Under the pieces are notes generated by a model, which saw only the letters and a list, made by a program, of their open reading frames with translations, did not search any database and was not told the origin of the DNA. A stretch of 64,000 nt of DNA from the NCBI GenBank assembly GCA_050084515.1, contig CM114271.1, forward strand, positions 38,130,001-38,194,000, written 5' to 3'. A program made the position numbers and the translations under genes. This stretch comes from Blasia pusilla (taxonomy: Eukaryota > Marchantiophyta > Marchantiopsida > Blasiales). Each line of letters opens with the position of its first letter. Position 1 is the first letter of the stretch. Positions 32,865-43,760 of the stretch are shown here, in pieces.

Positions 32865-33960
32865 CCCATTCGCCCCCGCCCAGTGCGACGAGTTTCACTA
32901 TTTAGGGTCTGGGAGCGTGGAGCATGGGTGAGAGTACCCATTTTTGCACGGCGATGGCGGGTTCCGTTGAGCGTCAGCTGATGAGAGCGGCGGAGCGGCG
33001 CACCATCTCCGGAGTGAGCTGTTTCCCGAGTGAGGTGGAATGGTGAGATGCGTGTGAGGAGAGGAATGGAGGGAATCGCGAGGAGGACGAGTCTAGGGTT
33101 GAGGAGGTGGAAGGGCAGGCTTGTCTACGTCAGAAAGAAGACGATACTTCTAGATCTTCGAACAATTTTCGGCCATAGTGCTCTCTTTCTGCCGAAACGG
33201 CAAATGCCTGGAGACACGGTTGTAGCACATGGCCGAAGATTGCGTGGGGATCTGGGCGCATTTTCTTACCATCCACGATCAGCTGAAGTGCTTCATCAGT
33301 CTAGAAAGAATGAAGGGGGCACCACTGGTATCCAAGTTTATTTTCTGTGTGGGTCTAGCACCGACGATGAACAACTCGTTTTGGAGCAGAATTTGTAGTC
33401 ATCTCATTGAAATGTTATAAATTGTGTTTCCATCGCTTCTAAGAGTCGTGAAGACACATGCGTGTTACCTGGAACTGTCTTCGGAAGACTCGCACCTCTT
33501 CCTTAGATCAAAGGTCGCGTGACTAGCGGGACGCAGCGTCTTTTGTTGTTCCCCTATCTATTGGAAGTCTGATCAGTCTAGAAAGGACGATTAGATCAAC
33601 CCTGTGAGCCAAGTCCTTTCTCATAATAAGCTTTCGAGCTGCCCGGATAATACATGAGTGCTTCTGTAGCTTTGTCTGAGTCATCTCACATGAGCCTAAG
33701 AACTTAGGGTTTCACTGCCTCGAAGTATTGTGAAGGCTGTTCCAAGTGTCTGAGGACAGCGTCCTTGTCCGAAGGATGTGGCTATCTGCACACCGAAGGG
33801 TGTGCAGATCGCCGTTTAGTCCGTCCTCATGTTTTTCCTCGGTCACGAGATGTTGAGTGGAGCAAGATTACGGACGAAAGAAGCTGTTGAGCAGCGCGTA
33901 CAAATGTCTAAAGCTGAATGTGTAGATACCTCATAAATAAAGGAAAGAAAGTGTAGCTGA
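32865..33960 (+). ncRNA. Repeat-structured locus, copy 2 (candidate non-coding transcript)
   Basis: Homologous with 7250-8650 over its full length. The start region has GCACGGCGATGGCGG with an ATG opening a 31-codon frame (32954-33046) that ends near GGAATGGTGAGATG, where G|GTGAGA could be a splice donor. Copy 1 loses that frame by a TGA, so the frame is not conserved. Three array units are visible with anchors near 33233, 33508 and 33768 (spacing about 275 and 260). Each has a small hairpin near the unit start: GCCGAAACGGC, GTCTTCGGAAGAC, and 11-bp ATCTGCACACC / GGTGTGCAGAT at 33784-33809. No RNA or protein family is recognised. Confidence 0.5.
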
Positions 33961-34227
33961 ATGTGTAAATTATCTCACAGAAAGAAGAAATAAACTATCT
34001 GGAAATGCCTGGCTGCTTATGTCATCGGAATGTCTAGACTTCCAAACATCTAACCATGTAGCTGTCAAATACTGCAAAGAAAACTTCATATCCAGTACAA
34101 TGTACACCACTAACCACTAATAACTGACAGATGAAATTAGATGGACCTACAAGAAAAATATTTCGTCGTTGTGGCACGTCTAATTTTCACTTGTTCATTC
34201 ACACGTTCAAATAACTTTGGTAGGCAA

Positions 34228-34445
34228 GCAACAGAAGAGTATTAGGGTAGTATTAGGGTCTATGCTTCCGCATAAACCTTTTCAATAGAGGGAGTATATG
34301 ATCATGGTCCTTCTATGCTTCTCCGTCGCTAGCCTGGCAACAGAAGCATTAGGGTAGAGTGAATATAACCTCTCTATGCTTTGCCATACCCCCTTATAAT
34401 AGAGGGACTATATGATCAAAGTCCCTCTACGCCTTTGCATAGTAC
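34228..34445 (+). repeat. Tandem duplication, about 109-bp units
   Basis: GCAACAGAAG begins units at 34228 and 34337. Both continue with CATTAGGGTAG- and CTATGCTT-type words and end with AATAGAGGGA-TATATGATCA and GTCC-TCTA-GC. Similarity is moderate. Confidence 0.7.
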
Positions 34446-34534
34446 GGGTGCTCTTCCTAGACTCACAATTTCGAACCGGTTGGGGAGATGAAAGAAGGAC
34501 AGGGAGCACAGAATATATTCGTCTACTTTTAGTC

Positions 34535-34573
34535 TCTGAAATGAAAGGACTTCTCAAGTTCTTTCATTTCAGA
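34535..34573. repeat. Hairpin with 18-bp arms
   Basis: TCTGAAATGAAAGGACTT (34535-34552) pairs with AAGTTCTTTCATTTCAGA (34556-34573) with one mismatch and loop CTC. It lies inside a short chance frame (34412-34666). The stem is too short for a typical plant miRNA precursor. Confidence 0.85.
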
Positions 34574-34679
34574 AATTTGTCTCTCGGTGTAAGTTTCGGA
34601 ATATTAGGTTTTCTTTATAATCATTCCTATCAATTGGAAAGAAGCTCGGTAGACATGTCTCACTGAAACGTCAATATGT

Positions 34680-37600
34680 ACGTTGTCAAAAAATTGCGAA
34701 GACATTTGCTGTGGCAGATGCAACGTCTATCTATGATATCCAGGACTCCCACGGCAAATGTTCATCTTAAGAACATCAGCAATGCTACACCCACTCCTTT
34801 AAACCAACAAGATCCAGGAATTCAATTTGTCATAGAGAGAATGACAAATCTCTAGAAATCTACATTGGTCATTTTACTCTCTCGTTTTACTGTTCTATGA
34901 AATGCCCTTGTGAAGTCTTACACAGGGACCCCGAATTTTCCAGAGTTGAGCGAAGCTTGCTCAATCTTGTCTGATATCTGTCATCTCTGATACGGCGGCG
35001 TAATCAACAAATCATGCTATTATGCAGAGTGTACAATGAAGAAGATGAGCCTTCTCAGATTGCGAGGAATGATTCCTCGTCCCCATAGCCCAAGGAAGTC
35101 TTAAAAAATGCTATAGGGCAAGTGTTTGTAATGATGAATTATTTAAGTCTGAAATCTTTTGCATTTAGAGAACAGGTCTGAGGGTCAAGCACCTCAAATC
35201 AATACGTTTCGTATCCTTTCTCACTCGGTGCGGAAAGCCAACTGGTAATTGAGAGGATTGAAATTGTGATAATGGCTTCTGCATTGCAGCAACGCATACA
35301 CAAATAGGAGTTGACAGTAGACAAATTCAGACTACGTAGATCCAAGAATCGGAGAAGGTACACAATTCGAAGGTAGAGGGAGTGATCGAGATTGTATTAT
35401 GAGCGGTCCATTCTGAGGTTAGATTCCATGCGAAACGTCCTTCTGCCTTGCTCTTCTCTTGATGCTTGCTTGCATTATTGCATTCTAGACCAGCGTCTGG
35501 TTGGCCTCAAAACTTTCATATTTTGAGATTAAAGTCCTCATCTAAAGGAATGACATACCACACTCACTTCGGCTATGCAGATGGCGACCTCGGAGATCGC
35601 TTTTGTCTTCATCGATCCCCTCTAAACTGACAGTGGATGAGCACAACTTGAAAATCTCCGACATCGGTCAGCCAACCCGAGAAATGTCAGAAATATACTT
35701 CTCAAAAATTGTGAGTTTCATATCGTCCACCTCATAGGAAAGTGCTAGCAGTGACGTGATTTCTCCTCTTTCTGTTTCATTAAGTAGACAGTGCAACTCG
35801 ACAGGGAAATCAGTTTCTCCATAAACGAGGAAGTGGTCACTTCCGGAATACGTGGCTTACGATGTCGTTCGTTCATGATCCTGCACAGACATGGATTTTC
35901 ATTTTGACGCAGGGATTAGTAAACTCTCATCACTCTATATATGATCTTGCTTGTGTAATTCTCATGAAATCAATTGCCAGTACTTCTAAGTTGGGTGATC
36001 TTGATAAAAAAAACTTCAACAACGAAAGCTCGTGGCTTTCGTTGTAGAGAGAAAGCTAAGCTTGTTCGCTTCTTAGAAAATGCTCTGGAGGATTTAACTA
36101 CATCACCTTATGAAGACCCCTTCAAGGTTTCAACCATATGCTTTTCATGGTAAATAATAACTCCTAGGTAGGTGGGATCATCATTCATCACATGATCTTA
36201 ACTTCTAATGCAAGGTCTAGGAAGTTCTTCCTCCCATGTCCATATTTTTCTCATCGTAAGATTTTGTCGAGATTTTTTCCTAGCTTTTTTCTAACACTTT
36301 AGGATCGCTATAGTTCTCTTAGAACTCTTCCGATGTTTCAAAAGTGAAAATTCTACACTTAGCTTAAGGTTAGAATTAACGAATTTTCCCTATTGCTAGC
36401 TACTCGCAAGATCAAGCACTTGATAAGTTTAGCCTTCTATTGAGATAGGCAGAAGGCTCATTGTGAAGTTGAATAGAAGTCTAGGCAAGTTCCACATATG
36501 TCCTCATATTCATAAGAATTCACTTTGATCTAAATGATGGAGGGTAAGTATGTCATAGTCACTTCTCCAATGAAATCGTTCTATTGTTAGGGATTAGTTT
36601 AGGGATTGCCCCAAAGATTTTTTGTGGCGTGTTGTAGTTCTCACTTTGCTCCCCCTTATCTTTGATTGCTACCTTCATGAGTTTATGTCTTGCCTCAATC
36701 CAATTTTCGAGGTGTTCCTGAAAAACCTGAATAAGTAGCTTATTTTAGTGCCTCGAGCACTATTTGAACGAGACCAATGATAATGGGCAAGTGCTTACAA
36801 TGATCACAATTTTTGTGAGGTTTTGAGGATTATCATGTTCCTCATGGTAAATTCCCAAATGGCGGTGGCAAGATTTAGGGGTTCACCGCAAGGTATCATT
36901 CAAGATTGTGATTAGAACACAAAGATTAGTAGTTGCAATGAGAGATGAATCCCAAACTGTCTTGAACTCAAATTTTTGAATGTTAGTTATATACTTGAGT
37001 GGGTAGTATGATGTGCCCTCAACATTTGCAAAGAGTTGGGCAAGAATTCACACATGTTTAAGTGCATCATCAATTGTATAGGTCTACCAAACATGTTGTG
37101 CTTCCCAATTATTGCAAGCAGCATGAAGTACACGAATTTACGGTGCTTCCAATCGCCCTCATAAGAAAATGCATGTTAATCTTTTCAAAACTAGAAGACA
37201 TCATGACCAAAGTCATAGGCAGAAAGTTGGCCTTGTTATCATGTTGATTAAGAAGTTAAGAAGCTCCATGTGAAGCCTGTCATATACTCAATTATTTTCT
37301 AAGCTAAGATTTGAATAGAAAAGAGTTTTTTTAATGATAATAATAATTTGTTACAAAATAAATATAAGTTTAAAAATAAAAATCCAAAAACAAATGTACC
37401 TCCTTTTCATTATCAATTTGTTTTTTCGTCTTAGAAATGAAATTTATTAATTCAAAATTTAGGAAAAAAACTAAAACTTTTAATTTCAAGTTAATTATGG
37501 AAGGGAAATAACATATTACTTTAAAATATGGCATTTAATCTCTCCTTTTTGAGTTTTGATTGGGATGGACTTTTAAAGAATATTTTGAGACAAACTTTGG

Positions 37601-38370
37601 ATCAATATGAGTGAATTTTTTAATGATTGAGAAATTTTGAAGACTCCTATTAATTTTTTCCATGAATTCCTCATAGGGCTGTGTGCGCGGTGAATTTTGT
37701 TAAGCAGTTTCCTGTACTAAGCAGAAACAAGAATGGGTGAGGTTTTTATAATAATTAATCAATTATAATTAACTCAAATTCAAACATCTTCCACTATGAA
37801 ATCTTCTACAATATCATTTTAAAAAAATATTTCCTCATTTGAAAATTTGAAAATTTTTAAGGTTCATGCAAACGAAATTTAAAGTTCAGGTTTGACGGGA
37901 AATAATTTTTTCTTTTGGGAAAAAATGATAAAGATAATAGGACACAAATAGGACAAGAATTATTCTTCAAAACAAAGTAAGATATATTATATATATTTTT
38001 TTAAAATTTCAAGTTATATTGGGGGAAAAATTAATCCCTCTTTTGGGAAAAAAATCCTCAAGATAATTGATTCTTTTTTATTTATTGAAAGAAGGGATTG
38101 GAAAAGGGATAAATTATTTTTTCAAAATTAATAAAGGAAAATATATGAAAAACTGTCAAGTTAGATGTATTATAAAAAAAAATCTTTCTAATTTTTTTCA
38201 TCATTTTTAAAATTAAACATTATTCATAGTGTGTCCTCTAATTTCACATTATCGATTTCCAAATGTGCATTTTTTCATTCCTAATTATCTCACCCAAAAA
38301 ACTTACTAATTTCTTTAATAATCACTAGGGGCATGTCCATGCTGGTGACTATTGCCTCACATGGTTTAAT
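34680..38370. other. Long AT-rich stretch, no gene recognised
   Basis: No frame above about 61 codons. The last 1 kb (37300-38300) is extremely AT-rich. A small 11-bp hairpin ACAACGAAAGC / GCTTTCGTTGT lies at 36019-36045. I see no coding, RNA gene or array here. Confidence 0.5.
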
Positions 38371-38379
38371 TTTACCCTC

Positions 38380-38813
38380 CAGAAATCAGATTTCGGAGTA
38401 GTGAATAAACCCCTTAATCGCCCACTCCATCATCCCTACTTTCCCCTCCCAACTAATACATTATGGGAGAAGTTAAATTTTTAACTTCTCCCATAAAATT
38501 GTTAATCTATTATCCAAAATACAACATGTGGCTTCGGGATCTTGACCTCGGGTTAACTAACTTGAGGATGAATAGGCGCGAGGGTGCCCGTCCTTTGAAT
38601 AAGTGAATGAAAATTAGTTCGAGAAGACAAAAACTTGGGTTTCAAAAGAAGTAAGTGGGGAGAACAACACCTGTCAATCAATTAGAGACCGAAAAAGATA
38701 GGTGTCACCGGAGGTATGACACCTTGTATAAGAGCGCTCTCCCATAAGAATGTAGATTTGATGACGTGCAAGGAAATTGAAGTGGGAGAAGTTAAATTTT
38801 TAACTTCTCCCAC
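38380..38813. repeat. Palindromic repeat pair bracketing about 285 bp
   Basis: A palindrome with 17-bp arms TTATGGGAGAAGTTAAA / TTTAACTTCTCCCATAA lies at 38461-38496. A second copy with 15-bp arms, GTGGGAGAAGTTAAA / TTTAACTTCTCCCAC, lies at 38782-38813. The flank 38380-38460 (CAGATTTCGGAGTA, CACTCCATCATCCCT) matches 54795-54860, so this belongs to a dispersed family. It may be a MITE with palindromic ends. No target duplication was found. Confidence 0.8.
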
Positions 38814-39240
38814 AGCGACTGACAGGATCGATGTGCACAAGATTGAGAAGCTCGGGATGATCGAGTGACGACAATGGTGACAATTTTATCCTTTGGTGGA
38901 GTATGTATACGTTTTTTATAGTATTGATGCTACCCACACAAAAAAACATCTTTCTTTATACTTAGTGTCACGTGTAAGCCATGTATGTGTTTGCTAATAT
39001 CAAAAAAAAAAAAATCCAAAAAATTAAAAAATTGATAGCCAATTGAAAAACACCATTTTACTCTGTGCAGGTCCCGGCAAAGCGCCCTAACCCAGAACGC
39101 GTTTAATTTCTGGACGAAACTCCGTAAATAGTCCTACGGGGACTTCCGTACGGCGCTTTGAGCCGCCCTACTAGTCAAGCAAATGCACATTAACCTTCTG
39201 TAGAGTCATGGGCGGAAAGCTTATCTGATTACAGAGGAGC
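38814..39240. other. AT-rich with poly(A) run, no gene
   Basis: A run of 13 A lies near 39001. CAAAGCGCC (39078-39086) and GGCGCTTTG (39152-39160) form a distant inverted pair. Nothing else is supported. Confidence 0.45.
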
Positions 39241-42200
39241 GGGCCCAACACTTGAAATGAAGGTCAGTTCAGGTCAGATCACATGATTCGGTGCAGGACC
39301 AGCGATTTGTCAGCAATTTTTGGGAAAGATGGATCTGATCCTACACATTCCTCGCCGAGCTCCTGATGCGCATGAGGCGGTGCGCAACGTCGCGTCCGCG
39401 CTGGGGATCCATAGCTGTGGGACAGGAACTCGTGGTGTAGAAAGCTGATCGTTCTGAACCTGAAGATGCAACGAGGAGACGCAGCTTGTCCAATGTATGC
39501 ACATAATAACTTCAGAGGTCGAAAGCGAACCACCTCAATTCGAAGATCTTCACAGTAAGGGAGACGCAGAAACAGAGAGGTAGTAGTGATTGGAACTACG
39601 AGCCACAATTTGCCAGAAAGCAAGACCTCTGACGCCACTCTGAAGCGTTTCATTTCACGCTTGCCTCCTGTTTTCCTGGAGAGAAAGCTCCATGCCATCG
39701 CCCTTCCTGAGGTGGAAAGAAGCCAACGAGTGGATGCAGTAACGGAACTGGAAAACTCAGGAGGACCCACCAAAGCGTGATTTGCGCCCATGGCATACGC
39801 AGAGGAGTAGGGCTTTGAAATGCAAGGACATCTGGGCAGAAAGTTCCCTTTCGAGTGTTTCTTTCCTGGCAGAAAAAGGTAGTGATGCTCGAGTATGTCC
39901 CTTGTCAAGCTTGTACTTGGTGGGCAGTGGTTGTGGACCACTTGAGCCAGCCCTAGTACATACGGAGGACCAGGTGCTGGTGCTCGAGTGTGTCACTGGA
40001 TTAAAAATTAACAGTTGCCCTTCTCGGTAGGTCTGTACTGTCACAGAATCCGGTGGTAGGTCTACTGGTTGGATTTCGAGGTAGGGTTGACAAGGATTGA
40101 AGCTGGTGGTAGAATATCTCCTGCAGCATATTTTGCAGGAGAGGAGAGGTGGAGTTTTGAGAGAGAGAGAGAGCTATTACCATCTCGTTCGTGATTGAGG
40201 CAGATGGTAGCTGCAATCGGCCAAGCCGTTCAAGGCTTATGAGGAGGCGTCAAGTGCTGTTGAGAGTGAGGGCGGCGTTTCACTCTGGAGTGTGGAGCCG
40301 CTGGTAAGTGATTTCTATGGACCCTTCGGACAATCTTGGCACTTGAATGCTGGCCCAAGCATAATCTGGAAGTGGTTGATGAGTTGGTAGGCAGAGAGAT
40401 ATGAGCCATTTCCGGCATATCCAACTACAGGAGTTGGTGGTGGACCTAGCCATGCACGACAAGTTGAGGACCATCAGCCTTCAAATCTTGTGTTCGAAAA
40501 CCTCTGATGGGCAAATTAGAATCTGGACTCGTTCTTGGTGAAGTAGAGGACAGGTATTACGAGGGCATTAAAGGCATGGGGGAGAGCCTGGAGTTAACAT
40601 GCTGTTCACAGCGAGGGCCACTTTTCTCGGTGCACTGGAGAGCTGTTCTGCCAGTCACGTCTTTCCATCTACGTCCGTATGGGTTGCCATGATTGATCTG
40701 AAATCCAGACGTGCCCATGTGAGCCCTCTTGCGTGCACTCGTCAAGTGACGACACTTCTGAGCCAGACTCATGAGAACGATGCAGGAGTCGCCTCAGAAG
40801 CTACGGGTCATTTCAGAAATGGCCGACTGCCAGTCAGTTACTCTCGTCTCGTACTAGAACGAAAAGCGGTGGTCAAAGGAAAGCTGATCACGGTGATGAT
40901 GAAAGAGCCATAGCAGGACGTTAGTAGGCTTCCAGCAATCCCATGGAATCTTCGTCCCCATTTGCTGTTGTCGATCGTGTTCAGTTTCTTGCCAGGCTTC
41001 ATCAGAGTTCCAGCATCAGTCATCCGTGTGGGGGAGCTATGAGAGTACAGAATCATTGCCAAAGAAACAAACGCAGTGTGGGTGTGTCTAGGCATCGCAG
41101 TCGCCTCGAGGGAAGAGCTAGAACTGGTGGTAGGAAAGGCCTTCACAACAAAAAGTAGTGGAGCCGAGGGGAGGGGAAGTGTACTTGAGATTAAAACCGA
41201 GGTGTTTGTTAATCATACGACCAGAGGAACAAATGTTTAGGCACCTTGGGAAGTGATGGCAATCTACGTACCGGTGACCACTAACATTTCCATGGAGTGT
41301 AAAATCTTGCACTGAAGTTGTAGTCAGCAGTTCTGAAGCCCACTCTTTCGTGAGCGGTGTTCTGTCTGTGAGGTAGACCGTGCAGATATCATCAGGACCT
41401 TGCTTGAATCATAGGGCTTGGAGGTTTGGATTCAAGCACATAGGATCATACTGAGCTGAAAACCGGTACCGGGGAGGACGCCGATCACGAGTAGAGAAGA
41501 CAGAAGCTGGAGGCATATTCCTCAGAATCTGATGAACGGAATTGGATAAAATGCAATAGACACCAACGGCGAGTCAGTCTTCTATTAGTGGATGTATACA
41601 TGAGCCGCTTCTGTTGGGAGCCTCAGTAATTTTGGCCAGTGCCTCTTGGATTTTCGAAGTTGGAGGTATAGTGGAAGAGATACAATTTCCATCTTCTCCC
41701 GAACTACATCCGGAAGGTTTGAATGGGGCGGAATAAGCGGAACCGTCGGAAGCGCATGAGCAGAGTCACTGTCACCAGAACTCTCTCCATCACATTCTTC
41801 GACTAAACTGCCTTCCAACTGCCAACCTTCAGATCACCTCACCCGGGCCTTCACATCCGTGCTATCCTCCTCTTCCCACTGCTTGGTGATGCTGGGTGAC
41901 ACAGGTTGCTAATCTCCAGCTGCTGTTCCACTATACTCCCACTGCTCCAATGTTTGCGCCTCTCATCGCTCCGCTCTGACAAGTGCGACTACTCCAACCC
42001 AAAGATCCAGTCTCGTCATGAATGAACTCCCTCAAGCTTTTTCCACTCGGCACTTCACCGGACAGACATTCTTCTTGCGGCACTACGGCTCTGCCAAATC
42101 AAACCCTTCTCCTTGGAGCCTTCATTCCCGTGTACGACTTGCACCGAAGCTATGCTTCTTCCTCGAGCAACGCGCCGGCGCCATCGCTGCACCATCTGCC

Positions 42201-42420
42201 ATGGCTTTCAAGGTTTCCAGGCCAATCGTGAGCGCCTTCTGTACAGCGGATACGATTCTTCGCGTGGGTCGAGCGGAGAAACTGGGTCGAATCCCCTGAC
42301 ACGGAGAACAGCTTCCATTGAACAAAGCTGTCATTGTCTCTGAAGAACCACATGAAAGAACAGCTTCCATTGAACGAAGTTGTCATTATCGCTCAAGGAC
42401 CACATGAACGATTCCGGATT
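39241..42420. other. GC-moderate ORF-dense tract, no domain recognised
   Basis: Contrasts with the AT-rich DNA on both sides and has many overlapping frames on both strands. The longest is 220 codons on the reverse strand (39279-39941), then 104 (40599-40913, forward) and 102 (40838-41146, reverse). None has a recognised domain or a signal that marks the true strand. Multi-exon host gene, long non-coding RNA or old element are all possible. The reverse frame at 39279-39941 is the best single coding candidate but is unsupported by family similarity. Confidence 0.35.
42306..42409 (+). repeat. Tandem duplication, 52-bp units
   Basis: GAACAGCTTCCATTGAAC begins units at 42306 and 42358. Both continue AAG(C/T)TGTCATT and end ACCACATGAA. 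Five to seven differences are seen between units. Confidence 0.88.
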
Positions 42421-43280
42421 TCGTGGTGCACTTTGGCCGTGACCGCTTGATATTTCATCATTAGCTACTCCCATCTCTCAGACGTGTAAATATCTCAAGA
42501 GTAGCCCTAATAGAGATACTTACACCTGCGGGCCGCAATGGTTACGGGAATCCCGTCTGGTACTTTTGGGTATGCTGTTTTCTCGAATCACCATTTGGTA
42601 TTTTCTCTATTGGAGGATATCAAACTCTTTTTTTTTAAATATTAAAAAAGAGCATGACCAGAGATTAAGTTTTTTCCTTAGGGCATTTCCACCCCATTAT
42701 GCCCAAGTGGAGTGGGCCCGGACCTTAAAGGTGGGAGCTCCAAAATGAGCCTAGGGCTCATTTTGGATTTGTTCATTTATATTTACTACGCTTAAATTTA
42801 TTCTTTGACTCGGCACATAGGAATCCTTTGTAGGGCCTAGAAGAAGTTGGGATAGGAAAATTGAAGAGGTTTTGCCATCTCGAACATGTGAGAAAAAGAG
42901 AGGGAGAGTGATATCCCTAGTATCGACAACATTCTTTGTTGTTCGGGATGCACGTGTTTGTCTCGGGACGTCCCAAAATTTATGAAGTTGCCGAATGGTT
43001 TTTGAAAATTTGCACAAAAACCATTTTGTGAAGAGAAACATCCCTTATTGCACAAAAGTAATAAAGGTTTTCGATACTATATCTATTGCCCAACAAAAGG
43101 ATGTGGTGTCTCTGCATCCTCAAGGGTAGATTGACCCCCTTGGATTTGGGCTCGAAGCGAGCGCTCTATGGAAAGATTGAGAGATAAATGAATTGCTAGT
43201 ATGGACCTATATGGTATTGTTGTTACATCAACAACTAAATCTAAAATCTCTCTTGGCTAATGGAAGGAATATAAAAAAAT
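42421..43280. other. AT-rich intergenic, no gene recognised
   Basis: Frames at 42566-43055 are 60-96 codons with no domain. Short T-run and A-run tracts are present. Nothing further is supported. Confidence 0.45.
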
Positions 43281-43283
43281 GGG

Positions 43284-43410
43284 GTAGCGTGAGTGGTAAT
43301 GTCCTTCTTGGATTTAAGGAGTTCAAATGCAGATTATGTGTAGATGATTAAAACTTGTGTGGGAGAGAGTGAAGGTAATCCCAAGTGAAGCTTCAGCCAT
43401 GTTTCATCAC
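43284..43410 (+). mobile_element. tRNA-derived SINE-like head
   Basis: TAGCGTGAGTGG (43285-43296) fits the pol III A box TRGCNNAGYNGG. GAGTTCAAATGC (43319-43330) is a weak B box 34 bases downstream. The spacing is right for a tRNA-derived SINE promoter. No anticodon stem or intact tRNA fold is seen, so it is not a tRNA gene. Confidence 0.4.
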
Positions 43411-43529
43411 TCAAAAAGGCATCTCCTCTTGAACTAGAGCGTCTCCAATTTGGAACTCTCCTTTCAAGCTCCAAGAACACAAATGGAGAGAGAGGTATGG
43501 GTGTTCACATACCTCATCGCAATGATGTA

Positions 43530-43760
43530 GAGCAGCTATTCAACTCGCCACCCATTCTTCTTCCATGCTCTAATGCAATGACCCAAGGTTGCACACAGAC
43601 AAAGTCCGTGTCCGTCCTAGGGACGGATATGGCCATGCGGACCCAGGTATCTGATCCCGTACCCGTTTTGTGGCCGGCGCGCAACACGAGGCAGACCCTA
43701 CATGGTGGGCTCAAGGCCCACAGTTGAGCCCACCGTGTCCGGACCCTCAAGGCGGATCCA
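43530..43760 (+). repeat. Dispersed repeat, copy B, with hairpin
   Basis: CAAGGTTGCACACAGACAAA followed by GTCCGTGTCC matches copy A near 13323. Downstream are a small CCGTCC-TAG-GGACGG stem and an 11-bp perfect stem GGTGGGCTCAA (43704-43714) / TTGAGCCCACC (43724-43734). Several overlapping frames on both strands have no domain. Confidence 0.6.

Noticed and set aside
32977-33010. CAGCTGATGAGAGC as a possible hammerhead ribozyme core
   Set aside because: CTGATGAG is present but no GAAA-containing second core segment or fitting stems follow at the right distance.
32954-33046. 31-codon ATG frame followed by a GTGAGA-like donor as a host first exon
   Set aside because: The aligned ATG in copy 1 is followed by a TGA after 13 codons, so the frame is not conserved; kept only as part of the repeat-locus description.
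39279-39941. 220-codon reverse frame as a confident gene
   Set aside because: No recognised domain, no conserved motif, and forward frames overlap it; reported only as a candidate within an ORF-dense tract.
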